From Sipunculus nudus (lineage: Eukaryota; Annelida; Sipuncula; Golfingiida; Sipunculidae), in assembly GCA_026874595.1 (NCBI GenBank), contig CM049308.1, positions 14,591,501-14,655,500 of the forward strand: DNA of 64,000 nt, read 5' to 3'. Below, piece after piece: positions 52,713 through 63,109 of this stretch (positions within the stretch are counted from its first letter, which is position 1; each line of letters starts with the position of its first letter). A model generated the notes under the pieces. The model ran no database searches, had not been told where the DNA came from, and was given only the letters and a program-made list of their open reading frames with translations. A program made the position numbers and the translations under genes.

Positions 52713-53180
52713 AAAAGGAGCCTACACCAATATCTCACAACTTTATGTTAACTAAAGATGATCTGTTGAATCTTTTATAATAAACAGGCTAGTAAACCCA
52801 ACTGCACACAGACTGTTTGTTTTGTTTATATCCATGTTTTCACAACATGTAGGGCTTGCCAAAATAACTCAAACACTTCCAAAAAGGACATTTGGTGGCA
52901 AGGCAGAAAAACTAATTTTGTGAAGGGCTTTTTGTAACTATAGTGACCATTCATGCTCCCCATATTTGCAACAAACCACCTTAGGTTACATGGTTTTTCC
53001 ATTTGTCAACCTGCTTTTATTACAAACAGCTTGTAGATAAACCAGTTCATAAAGTTAGGTGTACACCAGTCACAGGGGTGTTATAAGAATTTTCAAACAG
53101 AAATTACCTAGAGTTTATTGATATGTAAAAAGAATAAGCCAGAAATCACACAAATTCAATAAAAAAGGTAGTTGAACAGC
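52713..53180 (+). repeat. ~450 bp dispersed repeat, copy 1
   Basis: Colinear, strongly diverged similarity with 57,738-58,170 in the same orientation. Shared landmarks are TAAAAGGAGCC/TAAAGGGGCC at the start, TTGTTTATAT, GCCAAAATAA, ATTTGCAACAAA, CCATTTGTCAAC/CCGTTTGTCAAC, TTATAAGAA, CAAATTACC-like text, and AAAAGGTAG at the end. Confidence 0.7.
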
Positions 53181-53240
53181 TAGCATCTAATGAAAACCTG
53201 CATTGATGTGACATGAACATTCCATTTGCCAAGGTACACT

Positions 53241-53599
53241 CTTCACCCAGTGGTTATACACTGCAGTAGTCCCAGACATCTTTTTGTGCAACTGCTGCTT
53301 TCTATGGCATGGTTCTCTGGGCAGGAACACCAGGATTGTGATCAGACCACTGATACTGCACTGTGCATCCAACCCAAATTTTAAACATGTGACACCCACT
53401 AAGACCAATGAGAGCAGATGTCACATGTTTAAAGTTTGGACTGGATGCACCATGTAATACCACACTTTCAGTGGTCTGATATCAAATCTTTAATCTGTGT
53501 TCACCCTGATGTTCCTGCCGCGAGAACCTTGCCATAGAAAGAACCAGTTACACAAAGGATATCTGGGATGACTGAGGTGTATAACTGCTGCGTGAGGAG
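53241..53599. repeat. long foldback (inverted repeat, ~160 bp arms) in the COA6 intron
   Basis: The left arm (53,241-53,397) and right arm (53,417-53,599) are reverse complements with perhaps 80% identity and a ~19 base loop. Examples of pairing are TTTAAACATGTGACACC with GATGTCACATGTTTAAA, ATCAGACCACTGA with TCAGTGGTCTGAT, CTTTCTATGGCATGGTTCTC with GAGAACCTTGCCATAGAAAG, and CAGTGGTTATACACTGCAGT with CTGAGGTGTATAACTGCTG. The transcript would form a long hairpin ending 150 bases before exon 2. Confidence 0.88.
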
Positions 53600-53749
53600 C
53601 GTATTACCAAGTTTGTTAAGGCTGCTAGAAACAAGGGGGAATCCCTAAAAAAGGCAGTCAAGTTAGTTGATATATGTAAGCGTAGCCCTACATATATAAA
53701 TAACATATATTGGTATAAATAAATATTAGATGTCTGATTTTCCTTTCAG

Positions 53750-53860
53750 GTGAAGTACTTTGAAAGAAGAAGAGAATACCTGAAATTCAAAGATAAAATG
53801 GAAAAAGAAGGATATGAACCATTGGAATCTAAAGATAAATCAAATTCTCAGAACTCATGA
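53750..53860 (+). CDS. COA6: COA6, last coding exon
   Basis: It begins directly after TTTCCTTTCAG and reads in phase 0: VKYFERRREYLKFKDKMEKEGYEPLE, then a polar tail to TGA (53,858-53,860), 36 residues. The V/I-KYF-x-RRR-x-YLKFK block is the conserved C-terminal helix of COA6, which joins exactly to KTW at the end of the previous exon. Total protein is 86 residues (85 from the second Met), close to the ~79 residues of the human protein. AATAAA near 53,938 and again near 54,127 are plausible polyadenylation signals. Confidence 0.95.
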   Translation: MKYFERRREYLKFKDKMEKEGYEPLESKDKSNSQNS

Positions 53861-55875
53861 AGGAATTAATTGTTAAATGAAGTTTAGGTAAACTCTCACG
53901 ACAGGAAACTGCTTTGTCTCTTACAAAATGAAAAAAAAATAAAAAATGGCTCTAATGCATGTATAAGATATCTACATGTCACAGCTGTTTGAACATAAGC
54001 ATATGCTGCTGTAATGTTATCTGGTTTCTTTACTTTGTTACTTCAGGAATTCAAATATATTTAAAGTCATATTTGCTATACATTGTTTATATCACGAAAT
54101 TCATCAAACCATGAACTAAAATTACAATAAATTGTTAATTTTTTTTACATAATTAAACATATACAATTAGAAAAATATCATTATTTGTATTTTAAAATCA
54201 CAAAATTTAAGGCACGAATGTAAATCATTATGCATAAATATCATCAGCAGGTTACACTAAAGAGGGGACCATGGAAAAATATAATGATACAGTTTCTTTT
54301 TATCTTATTGTTTTTGAAGAGTTCAGTTTTTACAAAACAGAATTTTTACTTTACATACAATGTTATGAAGAATTGTGAAACAATTTTGACGTATTAGAAT
54401 ATTTTTTGTGTACGGGCAGGGATTATGGAAAATTGATGATCCTACCACATAACTAGGTTAAGATTCATGAATTTTATTGTCTGTTTATCTGTAAGGCAAT
54501 TCTCTCAATAAAACAATCACTGGAAATAAAGAATGGCAACTATTTAAGGTAAAAGTTAAACATGGCACATATAAGGTTTATATGAGGACAGATATGAGTA
54601 CAGATCAAGTGGAAGGCATAAACCTAACTGCAGGCCTCTTAAGTATATGTTCTTAAGAGATTTGTAATAGACATGCTTAACTTTTTGTCGTGTATAAAAC
54701 TTTCAGTATTATAAAAAATAAAGGATTCAGTTGATTTTATCTTTTCATAAAACATCTTATATTAATGATGAATTTGTTTTTTTTTTATTTTTCGAGTCAA
54801 CCAATATATAGAGACAAATGTAAGTTATTTGCTTGGTTATGTGTTGGCTCAGAAAGAAATATGGGCCTAAATTGGTCTTTGCCCTTTAAGCTAGCGACAC
54901 CTGGTACCTGTGAACTGTCAGTGACGGCTGACAATGGCTTTAGTCCTGAATAATTCAAAAGAAAGAACACAAAAGCAATAAAAGAGTCCTGTTTGAAAGG
55001 AGAAAAGTAAAGATATACCTGATCTGTAACCTCACAGGTTACAGTCTGAGCGTCTTGCCTTGGCCCGTTTTCTTCTGATTATAACCGGACGGTCGGACCG
55101 CTGGCGCGTTTGTCCCGAACACGGCAGACGATCGCAACACAATAGGTGCAGTGCGCATGCTCATAAAAAAACACTGCATATGTCCTTATTTGGGAACGTA
55201 CTAGAAAGCCTCGATGATCGCGGTTCAGGGGCTTGGTTACCTTTTTATGAAGATATTGTGTTGTTTTATCGATTATGATCTATTTAAAGGGCCACAGTCT
55301 AAAATTGTTACATAATTTACTGTTATGTTTCTAGGAGCACTTATGACATGATTTCTTTGTATCTTGTTTAGTAAAGTAAGGTTAGTAGGCCTATCGAAAC
55401 TAGTCACGTTCGATCTTTGCGGGGGACTGACCTCTTGTTTTGTAAATACTGAAAAGGATTCATTAAAGCGCTTTAAATCAATCACGTCATTTGGTTTGTG
55501 GACGCAAAAAGAGCCAGGGAATGATATTCTGATTCGGTCAAGTGTGATGTCATGCAGGGACCTAATATGGGTAAAATTAATGAAATATTTTTTTTGTCTA
55601 TAGATATCTATGGCTTTAGTGCCGAGTGTGAAATCACTCAAGGTCTTGATCAACCAGCTATGTAAACCAATGCCATCTTTGATGACCAGTCTGACCATTG
55701 GTATTTGGACACTGATTGGGTGTCCATGCGTTTGCTCAACTAAAATTATCTGCATTCATATTTCGTATAGGCTATATCACTTACAGCCAACCTTGAACAC
55801 CCTTCCACATTTCTGGATCCGCCCCCACTGAATACTGAAATATATAATGTCATTGGGTAAAGTACACGCAGACCA
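53861..55875. other. COA6 3' flank and intergenic DNA
   Basis: The first few hundred bases are presumably COA6 3' UTR. A CpG-containing patch at 55,020-55,240 includes the perfect 9-3-9 inverted repeat CTGTAACCT-CAC-AGGTTACAG (55,024-55,044). From 55,283 the text AAAGGGCCACAGTCTAAAAT looks like another dispersed-repeat head. A 160-codon minus-strand frame (55,273-55,755) has no recognisable domain and is within chance expectation for this window. Confidence 0.45.
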
Positions 55876-56374
55876 TAAAGGGGCCTGATTAGGAGCAATA
55901 TTATGCCTATTCTTTCACACTATTAATTCAGTTTTATTTTATACGAAACTCCCCCCCCCCCCCCCCCCCCCCCATCCCCCCCCCCCCTCCCGAAAAACCA
56001 TCCCAGCACACAGTCACAGTACCGCGCATATACGGCTGTTTAACACCTTGTTATGGCTCTACGTGTTGGTAAACACAGTCCATTTGTGTCTGTATGTTTA
56101 ACTTAACAAGGCCGATTGGGAGCCGCACCACGCCAGCGGGAACATGTATTACAGTTTTTGGGCCAAGGCATCTCCTGATTGATACGTGATGTGACATGCG
56201 CTGTATTTATACTGACATCCGTGATCGCGCCTGGTCCACTGTTTTTAACAATCGCTTACAGGAATAAGCAAAGCTTCAGGTCAATATTTTGGCAGATACA
56301 ATCTATTCTAAAGGGAAACGAACTAATTTTCGTGTTAATTCTATATGCTTTATAGATGATTTAGCCTCTTTTAA
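55876..56374 (-). mobile_element. ~495 bp TIR element, copy 2 (opposite orientation)
   Basis: The reverse complement matches 46,074-46,566 from end to end. Its own ends are TAAAGGGGCCTGATTA (55,876 onward) and the inverse-type AGCCTCTTTTA (to 56,374). Relative to copy 1 it carries a long poly-C expansion (55,950-55,987) where copy 1 has a T/G-rich stretch. It is non-coding. With copy 1 it brackets COA6 as a 9.3 kb-spaced inverted pair. Confidence 0.82.
55950..55987. repeat. poly-C tract with one ATC interruption
   Basis: Two C runs of about 23 and 12, separated by ATC, inside TIR element copy 2. Confidence 0.95.
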
Positions 56375-56581
56375 ACCACAATCACACCACCATCATAATC
56401 TCAGATGATCTTTTGCTTTAATATATCTGACATTTGTTTATATTACTTACCTTCGGAAAGGGAAAACATCATGATCGTCTTAGCGAGGTGTCCCGGGAAA
56501 GAGTTCAAAACCCCATCACTGACAGTCTTCACTGACAGGACATGATCCGAATACAACAACTTAATCAATATCAACCCAGTT

Positions 56582-57490
56582 TAGAGGTGCGGACCGTTTC
56601 GGTCCACAATTTTGGACCGGACTGGACCGCTAACACAAAATACCAAACCGCTTATCCCTTGACCGGACCGCTCTACCTTACTTAAGTTTTTAAGCTAAAG
56701 AGCCAGATGATTTTATGGATTTAGTTTCATTTTACAAATCTTTGGTATGAACATGGTGAAATTAACCACTTAAAGAGACTCGTAAAATGCTCATAAAAGC
56801 TATGTTAAATGTATTTGAAGTAACAGCAACTGCAACATTATAATTATATACGTGTATTATTTCATATTTTTGTTCTCTGAGTAACAGTAAAAATTCAATT
56901 TTTGTTGTTATTTGTTATATTTAAAGTGATATGTTCAGCATAAGAATCATTGTTCCTTGTTGTATTGCACAATGCTGATGCTTTTCCTCTGTATATATGA
57001 CTGGATATAATAAGAACAATTTCCATGCATTAAATATATAGGCCTATAAAAACTTTACATATAAAATCATTTGCATTAGTTTGATAAATTTTCTATTTTC
57101 AATCGCACTTTGCACTTAAATCACTACATCATATTCAGCTATCTTGTCGTCCCGCACTCATCCCCTCCCAGCAAATTCTTTGAATCAGCTTGCTCCACCC
57201 TGCACGCTTTGGTTTATATTCTAAGCCTCATGCCCTGCATAGTAAAATAAGATATTGCACTGTTGTCATTTAAAAATTGAACGTGCGATTCATAGAGAGA
57301 TTATAATCTTATATTTTTTTGCACGGTTTGCTGTGTATGTGATATTCGGTTTTATATTTTTACAAATACAAAGCATGTATTTCAGCTGGACCAGACCAGG
57401 ACCGTTTTCTTTCAATCAATAAGTTACCGGCAACAATGGGGCCGGTCCAAAATTCTGTAATGGGGGGGGGGGGGGGGGGGGGGGTCCAAC
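56582..57490. mobile_element. candidate foldback element with GGACCG-rich ends
   Basis: The left end has the hairpin GGACCG-TTT-CGGTCC (56,591-56,605) and then AATTTTGGACCGG (56,608-56,620). The right end has the exact inverse CCGGTCCAAAATT (57,442-57,454), plus other GGACCG/GGTCC copies at 57,395-57,490. The interior is AT-rich and non-coding. A poly-G run (57,463-57,484) interrupts the right end, so the outer boundary and target duplication cannot be fixed. The left end TAGAGGTGCGG is hAT-like, but this is only a suggestion. Confidence 0.5.
57463..57484. repeat. poly-G tract (~22 G)
   Basis: A homopolymer run followed by TCC, at the right end of the GGACCG-rich element. Confidence 0.95.
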
Positions 57491-57737
57491 TGGTGAACGT
57501 CTTAGGCATCTAAAATCGGTCTTTTTTCAGACCAGAGTCCTCCTACAGAGGTGGACATATTACCGGAATGGTCGGTCATGTCAGGTATTAATGTTATTCT
57601 TCTGACAATCAAAGCCCATCGAGAAATGTTAAAGGTTACATGTATGTGATTTGTCACAATATTTGTTATAATTGTAGCTTAATCCACAAGTACTGAATAA
57701 ATGCATATGAATTATAGCTAGCGGACAAAATTGAGAT

Positions 57738-58170
57738 TAAAGGGGCCTAATACACTATCTGACCATTATAAACTAGTAATCCCTTGGAGCTTTTATACAA
57801 ATAGGCCAGAAAAGGTGGATATCACCGCATAAAGGCTTCATTTTTTGTTTATATAAGCGTGTTTATAATACGTGGGGGCCCGCCAAAATAAAACAAATCC
57901 AACGAGGGCATCTGGCAGCAAGTTGGATAAGCGAGAGCTTCGCAAATCGCGTTTTGCAAATTTGCAACAAATGACCTTACTACCTCCGCAACCTGCCATC
58001 TCAGGTTGGATGTTTTTCCCGTTTGTCAACATTGCTGTTGATAAACAATTTCATACATCCTTCATGTAGGCATTATAAGAACTTTCCGCAACCAAATTAC
58101 CCTTAGATCATTAATATATACACAGAGGAAGTCAGGCATAAATTCTTTTTCAAAAGGTAGGTGACAGACT
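57738..58170 (+). repeat. ~450 bp dispersed repeat, copy 2
   Basis: Direct-orientation relative of 52,713-53,180 (landmarks given there). It begins TAAAGGGGCCTAATACACTATC, the same opening as the ~495 bp TIR element, so the two families may be related. Two overlapping ~65-codon frames inside are not credible genes. Confidence 0.7.
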
Positions 58171-59790
58171 GGCTCCGCCTTCGAATGACTGAAAGGAATT
58201 TCAACTCATGACCAAGACAATAGAACTGTAATATATACTGTTTCTTTTTCCTGTGACTTTAGTTCCGAGTTCACGGTTAAACGGATCAGTGAAATTATAG
58301 GTCATCTGGCTTTTTCGTTGCATCAGCTCAACGAACAGTGGATATAGCGCTATATAGCTTGTAGTGGTATAGTGGTACATGGAGTTGGATAAGCTCAAGC
58401 GTTGTCATAACTTGAGAGCCCTGTCTGTATACCTCGTCTCAAACCATTCAGCTTCGAAGTACGTGTGCTCAGATGAGGTATGCCATTCTGATGACAGTTT
58501 ACTGGTTTTTACTAAATAATAATTCAAAGAGAATAACCCTGCAGTATCGCTAGATTTAAATCTTATCCAGTCTAAATGTGTATCTTACATGTGAGAGATA
58601 TAGTGACCTTGAATGTAAATGAAGTATCTAAGATAAGACTGTTAAATGTTAGGATAACATTGTTTCGTTGGCCGTTGGTCTTGATTTCCATCATTCAGTC
58701 TATGCCAATCAAGCGTGCCCTTTTTGTCTGCTGAGTGAACTAGTCATAGTGCAGCGCCACCGTGTGTCTGTGGATCATATTATATTCTCACTTTTATAAT
58801 CATTCACTGCACAAGCCATTTCCTTCACAAATGATCCGAAAGGAATCTACTACTACTAGTAGTGTTGGCTAATCAGTAGTAAAGATTTTCTTAATAATGG
58901 GACTGTGTCACACATGTGTATTCGCACTGATTACGTTATACGTCTTCAGCATCATGTTCTGTGTAATTAAAAATTCTTCAGTGAAACCAGTAATTGTGAT
59001 AAAACAGATCAAATTGCAGGTCATTAATTAGTTGTAGATCATAGAAGATAGAACAAACACTAGTTCAATTTCAGCCATTTCAATAGAAGACTTATTATTT
59101 GTGTTAAAAATGTCATGGGTGATTCAAGGTCCTTATATATTGAAGGAAATGTCTGGGAAACCGACATTAGACATTGTAAGCTGCCTAGACTGTCCACACT
59201 CCAGCCACTGTGCAGCCGACAATGCATTAACTGATATCACTAAGTGTCAGCTGCCTAGCTTGTGACATTAAAGACCTAGTAATAAAAGTTAGTAAAATGT
59301 TGCTGAATTAATGCAGGATACACTGTGTTTGTTTTGCACTAGACCCCTTTGAACGTCTGATAATCCATTTATGTTATTGTAGGTATTGAGTAGCTTAATT
59401 CATGCCTTGGCAGTTTCACCTATATGATTTCATAAGTTTGTACCACCAGTGGTGAGAGAGCAGATTCTGAGTTCCTGTAGTGAGTAGATACTGAATATAT
59501 GTTGGTCTTGCAATTTCCTTGTAAGTAAGGGATTAATGAATGTAATAAAATAATAAATGCGGTAGCCTATCAGCGCTTAACATATATAAAAGGTTGAAAA
59601 CAAGCAGAGTTAATAGTGGCTTGTCATTTTGTCATCACCATGGCAGTCAGCATCACTATTGGGGATGAAAATCCCTCTTTTTTGTGATTTTGAGACAAAG
59701 CTAAATCTGTGTCAAAAGTCTCACCATGACAAATTATGGAAACCGGATTCTAAAGTTATTGCTTGGTCTAAGAAGTGGCAATTTCAAGCC

Positions 59791-59848
<58 letters not shown>

Positions 59849-60240
59849 TGTTTGTATATTTTGTACAATAAAAGTTCAAATAAATTTAGTTATGAAAAAA
59901 CCGTCTTTAATTCTTTTAATGTATGATTTAATGTATGATTTATCTAACTGTTAATAATAGTTTTAGAATTTCACACATCTTGGCAGCTGACACTTAGTGA
60001 TATCAATTAGAGCATTGTGCACCATATAGACACTTTGAATATTGAAATCCCAAATGGAGGGCTGCGGCGGATTGAGGGGGGGGGGGAGTGGTTACTTGGG
60101 TAACGAGTAGTGTATAGCATTCACAATTTTGTTGCAAATATGTACACACTTACTGTACACAGTATTAACAAGTCGTGACTTGTTTTCTGCACACATGATA
60201 GCTGTTAGCTTCAGCAGATTAAAATATGACACAAAGTATA
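58171..60240. other. intergenic, nothing coding recognised
   Basis: No exon supported. It contains a (TA)n run (59,793-59,846) and a short poly-G stretch near 60,078-60,087. The arylsulfatase promoter should lie toward its right end. Confidence 0.5.
59793..59846. repeat. (TA)n microsatellite
   Basis: About 27 TA dinucleotides, uninterrupted. Confidence 0.98.
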
Positions 60241-60300
60241 TGAAATAAGTTTATAGGGTATAGGTCGATTTCGGCTGCCGACGACAAACCAGTACCACCA

Positions 60301-60367
60301 GTAAGTACAGCATTTGCTTTAAAAAGGAAGTTTTATAGTTAATGAATTGACTTTTATTTTTTTTCAG
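60301..60367 (+). other. possible 67 bp 5' UTR intron of the arylsulfatase gene
   Basis: A consensus donor GTAAGT starts at 60,301, after a CpG-bearing segment (CGATTTCGGCTGCCGACGAC). A T-rich acceptor TTTTATTTTTTTTCAG ends at 60,367. If both are used, this is a very short intron directly before the start codon exon. Alternatively only the acceptor is used, with a distant first exon. Confidence 0.4.
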
Positions 60368-60658
60368 TTTCCATGGTTACAGCTGAAATATTATAAAGAA
60401 TGGAGTACCTCAGTGTTCTCTCAGTATGTTTACTGGTTGTCATGGTGACTGTCTCAGGAGTAAGTCGGCCAGTCCTTGACAGGCCCAATATCATCCTGAT
60501 AGTGGGAGATGACATGGGGTATGGAGACTTACAGGTATACGGTCACCCTACCCAGGAGCCGGGAGCGCTGGACAAGATGGCTTCAGAGGGCATCAGGTTT
60601 ACTCAGTTCTACGCACCCGCGGTGCTTTGTACCCCAAGTAGGGCAGCTCTGATGACAG
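60368..60658 (+). CDS. arylsulfatase (ARSA/GALNS-type), first coding exon
   Basis: Sulfatases hydrolyse sulfate esters, in animals mostly in lysosomes, using a formylglycine made from Cys in C-x-P-S-R. The ATG at 60,400 opens a signal peptide (residues 1 to ~22, hydrophobic LLVVMVTV). Then come [17 protein letters not shown], with the metal-ligand Asp pair at 37-38, [25 protein letters not shown], and the signature [11 protein letters not shown] with the key Cys at 77. The pattern is closest to arylsulfatase A and GALNS, but animals have many paralogues, so I give no symbol. The reading stops being sulfatase-like after residue 87, at ACAG|GTTATT (60,658/60,659), phase 1. The remaining exons must lie beyond the window. 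GTTATT is a weak donor and begins the ATT microsatellite, so the gene may be intact with an invaded intron, or broken here. Confidence 0.88.
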
Positions 60659-60692
60659 GTTATTATTATTATTATTATTATTATTATAATTA
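60659..60692. repeat. (TTA)n microsatellite at the putative splice donor
   Basis: About ten TTA/TAT trinucleotides start at the very bases that would be the intron donor, giving the Tyr run at the end of the raw open frame. Confidence 0.95.
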
Positions 60693-60708
60693 TCATCATA
60701 ATTTTATT

Positions 60709-61163
60709 GTCCCCCGCTCCGCAGATGCGGGGGACATTGTTTTGGGTTTGTCTGTCTGTCCGTCCGTCCGTCCGTCTGTCTGTCTGTCTGTCTCTCTGTC
60801 CGTCCGTCAGGTTTCGTTTCCGTGCGATAACTTTCCTAAATATTAGCCGATTTCATTCTCAGTTTTGGCAGTGATTGCTCTCATGCATACCTTTGTTGAG
60901 ATTGGTTTTGGAGTGTCTGGCTTCTGTCTGTCTGTCACTTTGTCTGTCTGTCTGTCAGGTTTTCGTTTCCGTGCGATAACTTTCCTAAATATTATCCGAT
61001 TTCATTCAAATTTTGGTCAGTGATTGCTCTCATGCTAACATTGGTTGGGATTGGTTTTGGAGTGTATGGCTTCTGTCTGATTGTCTGTCACTTTGTCTGT
61101 CCATCCGTCAAGTTTTCGTTTCCGTGCGATTACTTTTCTAAATATTATCCGATTTCATTCGAA
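60709..61163 (+). repeat. dispersed repeat, family B copy 2 (GTCCCCCGC hairpin head, three body units)
   Basis: The head is a perfect 9 bp stem, GTCCCCCGC-TCCGCAGAT-GCGGGGGAC (60,709-60,735), then TCTG/GTCC repeats (60,748-60,808). The body phrase GTTTCCGTGCGATAACTTTCC, then TAAATATTANCCGATTTCATTC, recurs near 60,812, 60,962 and 61,116 (period ~152). The third unit breaks off at about 61,163, where retroelement leader sequence begins. A single-unit relative is at 27,274-27,465. Confidence 0.9.
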
Positions 61164-61349
61164 TTTGGACGGCGGCCGTCAGTGACACCAGCCATTTTCC
61201 GCCATTTGCATTTTGCCGAGTACAGGTCTGTGCGTACAGTGTTTTAAAACCCGTTACGGGGATATCAGTGACTATCTTACATACAAAGTGACATACACAA
61301 CAACTAAAAACAGTGTTTAGTGACTTTATCAGTGTAACAGTGTACAATC

Positions 61350-63109
61350 ATGTCTCAAACTCAAAGCAACGAGGCGTCAGCAGGCCTGACGACCGTGGTG
61401 TACACCAACGATCTGGCAGGAGTTAAAGCGCCATGTTTTGATTGGGAAAGCCCAAACCTACCTGAACAATTCAAACAGTTTCGACGATACTGCCAGCTGA
61501 TTCTTGAGACACCTACATACAAATCAAGGTCAGGTAAAGAACTTGTCAATTACATATTGCTATGGCTGGGACCAGCAGGGGTTGAAATTTTTGACAATTG
61601 GTCGCACCTGACAGTCAGTGATAAAGAGGAACCTGATAAAGTGTGGGATGCATTCACATCATATTTTGAGCCTAGATCCAACTTCAGATTAGCACGTTTT
61701 CAGCTGCGTGATATGAAACAGAATGCAGCTGAGTCAATTGATTCCTTTGTGACACGCTTACGCAGTCAAGCACAGAAGTGCAATTTTGCTACCTCTGATG
61801 ACTTTGATGATAATCTCATAGATCAGATTATTAAGGGCACTGTACATGACCCAGTCAGAAAGAAACTGTTAAGCCAAGACCCTAAAGATCTGACTTTCAA
61901 TAAATGCATAGAGATCGCACGCACCCACGAGGTTACGTCTGCCCAGTTGCAGCAGTTTGCCCAACAAACAACCATAGGGGAAGTCAAACACATCAAACAT
62001 AAAAAGCCGCACAAACATGTACAGCGTAGAGGCAAGCATTGTTTCTTTTGTGGTGGTGCGCCACATAAACGTGTCGACTGTCCAGCAAAGGACCAGGTAT
62101 GTAACAAATGTCATATACAGGGACACTGGGGCAAAGTTTGCCAAAACACGAAAAAGGCGCACAAAACAAACCTGACAAAACCACAGTCCAAAAGAACCAA
62201 CACCTTAGAGTGCCAAGAGCAGGAGCTACCTGACAACTTTGAGCATTTACAGTTCAGTACACTGACAGCAGACAGGTCAGAAACCGAAGCCTACGCAACA
62301 ATACAAATCGTACCATACGCTAACCGTACCACAAACCTTAAAGGCAAGGTGGACACGGGCGCACAAGGCAATATTTTGCCAGCACGGACTTTCCGCCAGA
62401 TATTTCCGAGGCGCATAGATAAGGATGGCTGCCTACAAGTTAACCCATCTGGTACCAAACTTTCTGTATATAACGGCACCACGATCAAACATTATGGGAC
62501 AGTAAGCATGAGATGTAGTTTCGAAGGGAGCCCTTACAAAGTTTGTACTTTCTTCGTTGCCGAAACTGACGGACCCGTCATTTTCGGTCTGCCAACCTGC
62601 ACTGATATCGGTCTCATCAGACTTAATTGCGAAAAAACACAGGGCACCGGCACCAACGAAACACCAATTGAATCATTTGTGCATCTTAAAGAAATGTACC
62701 AAGATCGTTTTACAGGACTTGACAAGTTGCCAGGAGCCTATAAACTGACATTGAGAGATGGTGCGTGTCCAGTTATACACCCACCCCGACGAACACCTAT
62801 CCAGCTGCGGGACAAAATAAAAGAGGAACTGGACCGAATGATATCCTTAGATGTAATTCGTCCTGTGACAGAACCCACAGACTGGGTTTCAAGCCTAACA
62901 TATGTGCCCAAGCAAGACGGGTCTATTCGAGTCTGCCTAGACCCCAAGGCTTTAAATGCAGCACTTAAGAGGGGCCAACACCATATACCCACGATGGATG
63001 AGCTAGCACACAAGTTCAACAAGGCGACTGTTTTTAGCAAACTTGATGCCAAGTCTGGATACTGGTCCATCTGTCTGGAACCTGATAGTCAGCTACTGAC
63101 CACGTTCAA
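61350..63109 (+). pseudogene. gypsy gag-protease-RT, first frame segment (frameshifted)
   Basis: This segment starts at ATG 61,350. Residues 1 to ~220 are Gag-like (capsid region with WLGPAGVEIFDNW, FEPRSNFRLARFQL). Two CCHC zinc knuckles follow, at ~231-244 and ~251-264. A retropepsin with the active-site DTGA is at ~335-338 and flap-region text follows. The RT begins at ~480 with LDRMISLDVIRP and has FSKLDAKSGYWSI, including the first catalytic Asp, at ~562-574. Conserved RT sequence ends near 63,109; the frame then runs through non-conserved residues to a stop at 63,153-63,155. RT continues in a different frame from 63,110. A single missing base near 63,107-63,112 explains this; the site adjoins AAACCCC and TTT homopolymers. 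Confidence 0.88.

Larger units (their letters stand above)
49275..53749 (+). other. COA6 intron, 4,475 bp, repeat-filled
   Basis: The donor GTAGGT is at 49,275 and the acceptor TTTTCCTTTCAG ends at 53,749; both flanking exons are in phase 0. It contains a GGGCCCC-headed element (50,016-50,857), a tandem array with AGGTCA-n3-TGACCT sites (51,460-52,210), one copy of a ~450 bp dispersed repeat (52,713-53,180), and a long foldback (53,241-53,599). Confidence 0.9.

Noticed and set aside
55273-55755. 160-codon minus-strand open frame
   Set aside because: No recognisable domain, no splice or start context, and overlapped by several plus-strand frames. By rough estimate, one to a few frames of this length are expected by chance in 64 kb on six frames.
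60659-60846. Tyr-run and following residues as part of the sulfatase
   Set aside because: They are translation of a TTA microsatellite and a dispersed repeat; sulfatase similarity ends at the signature glycine.
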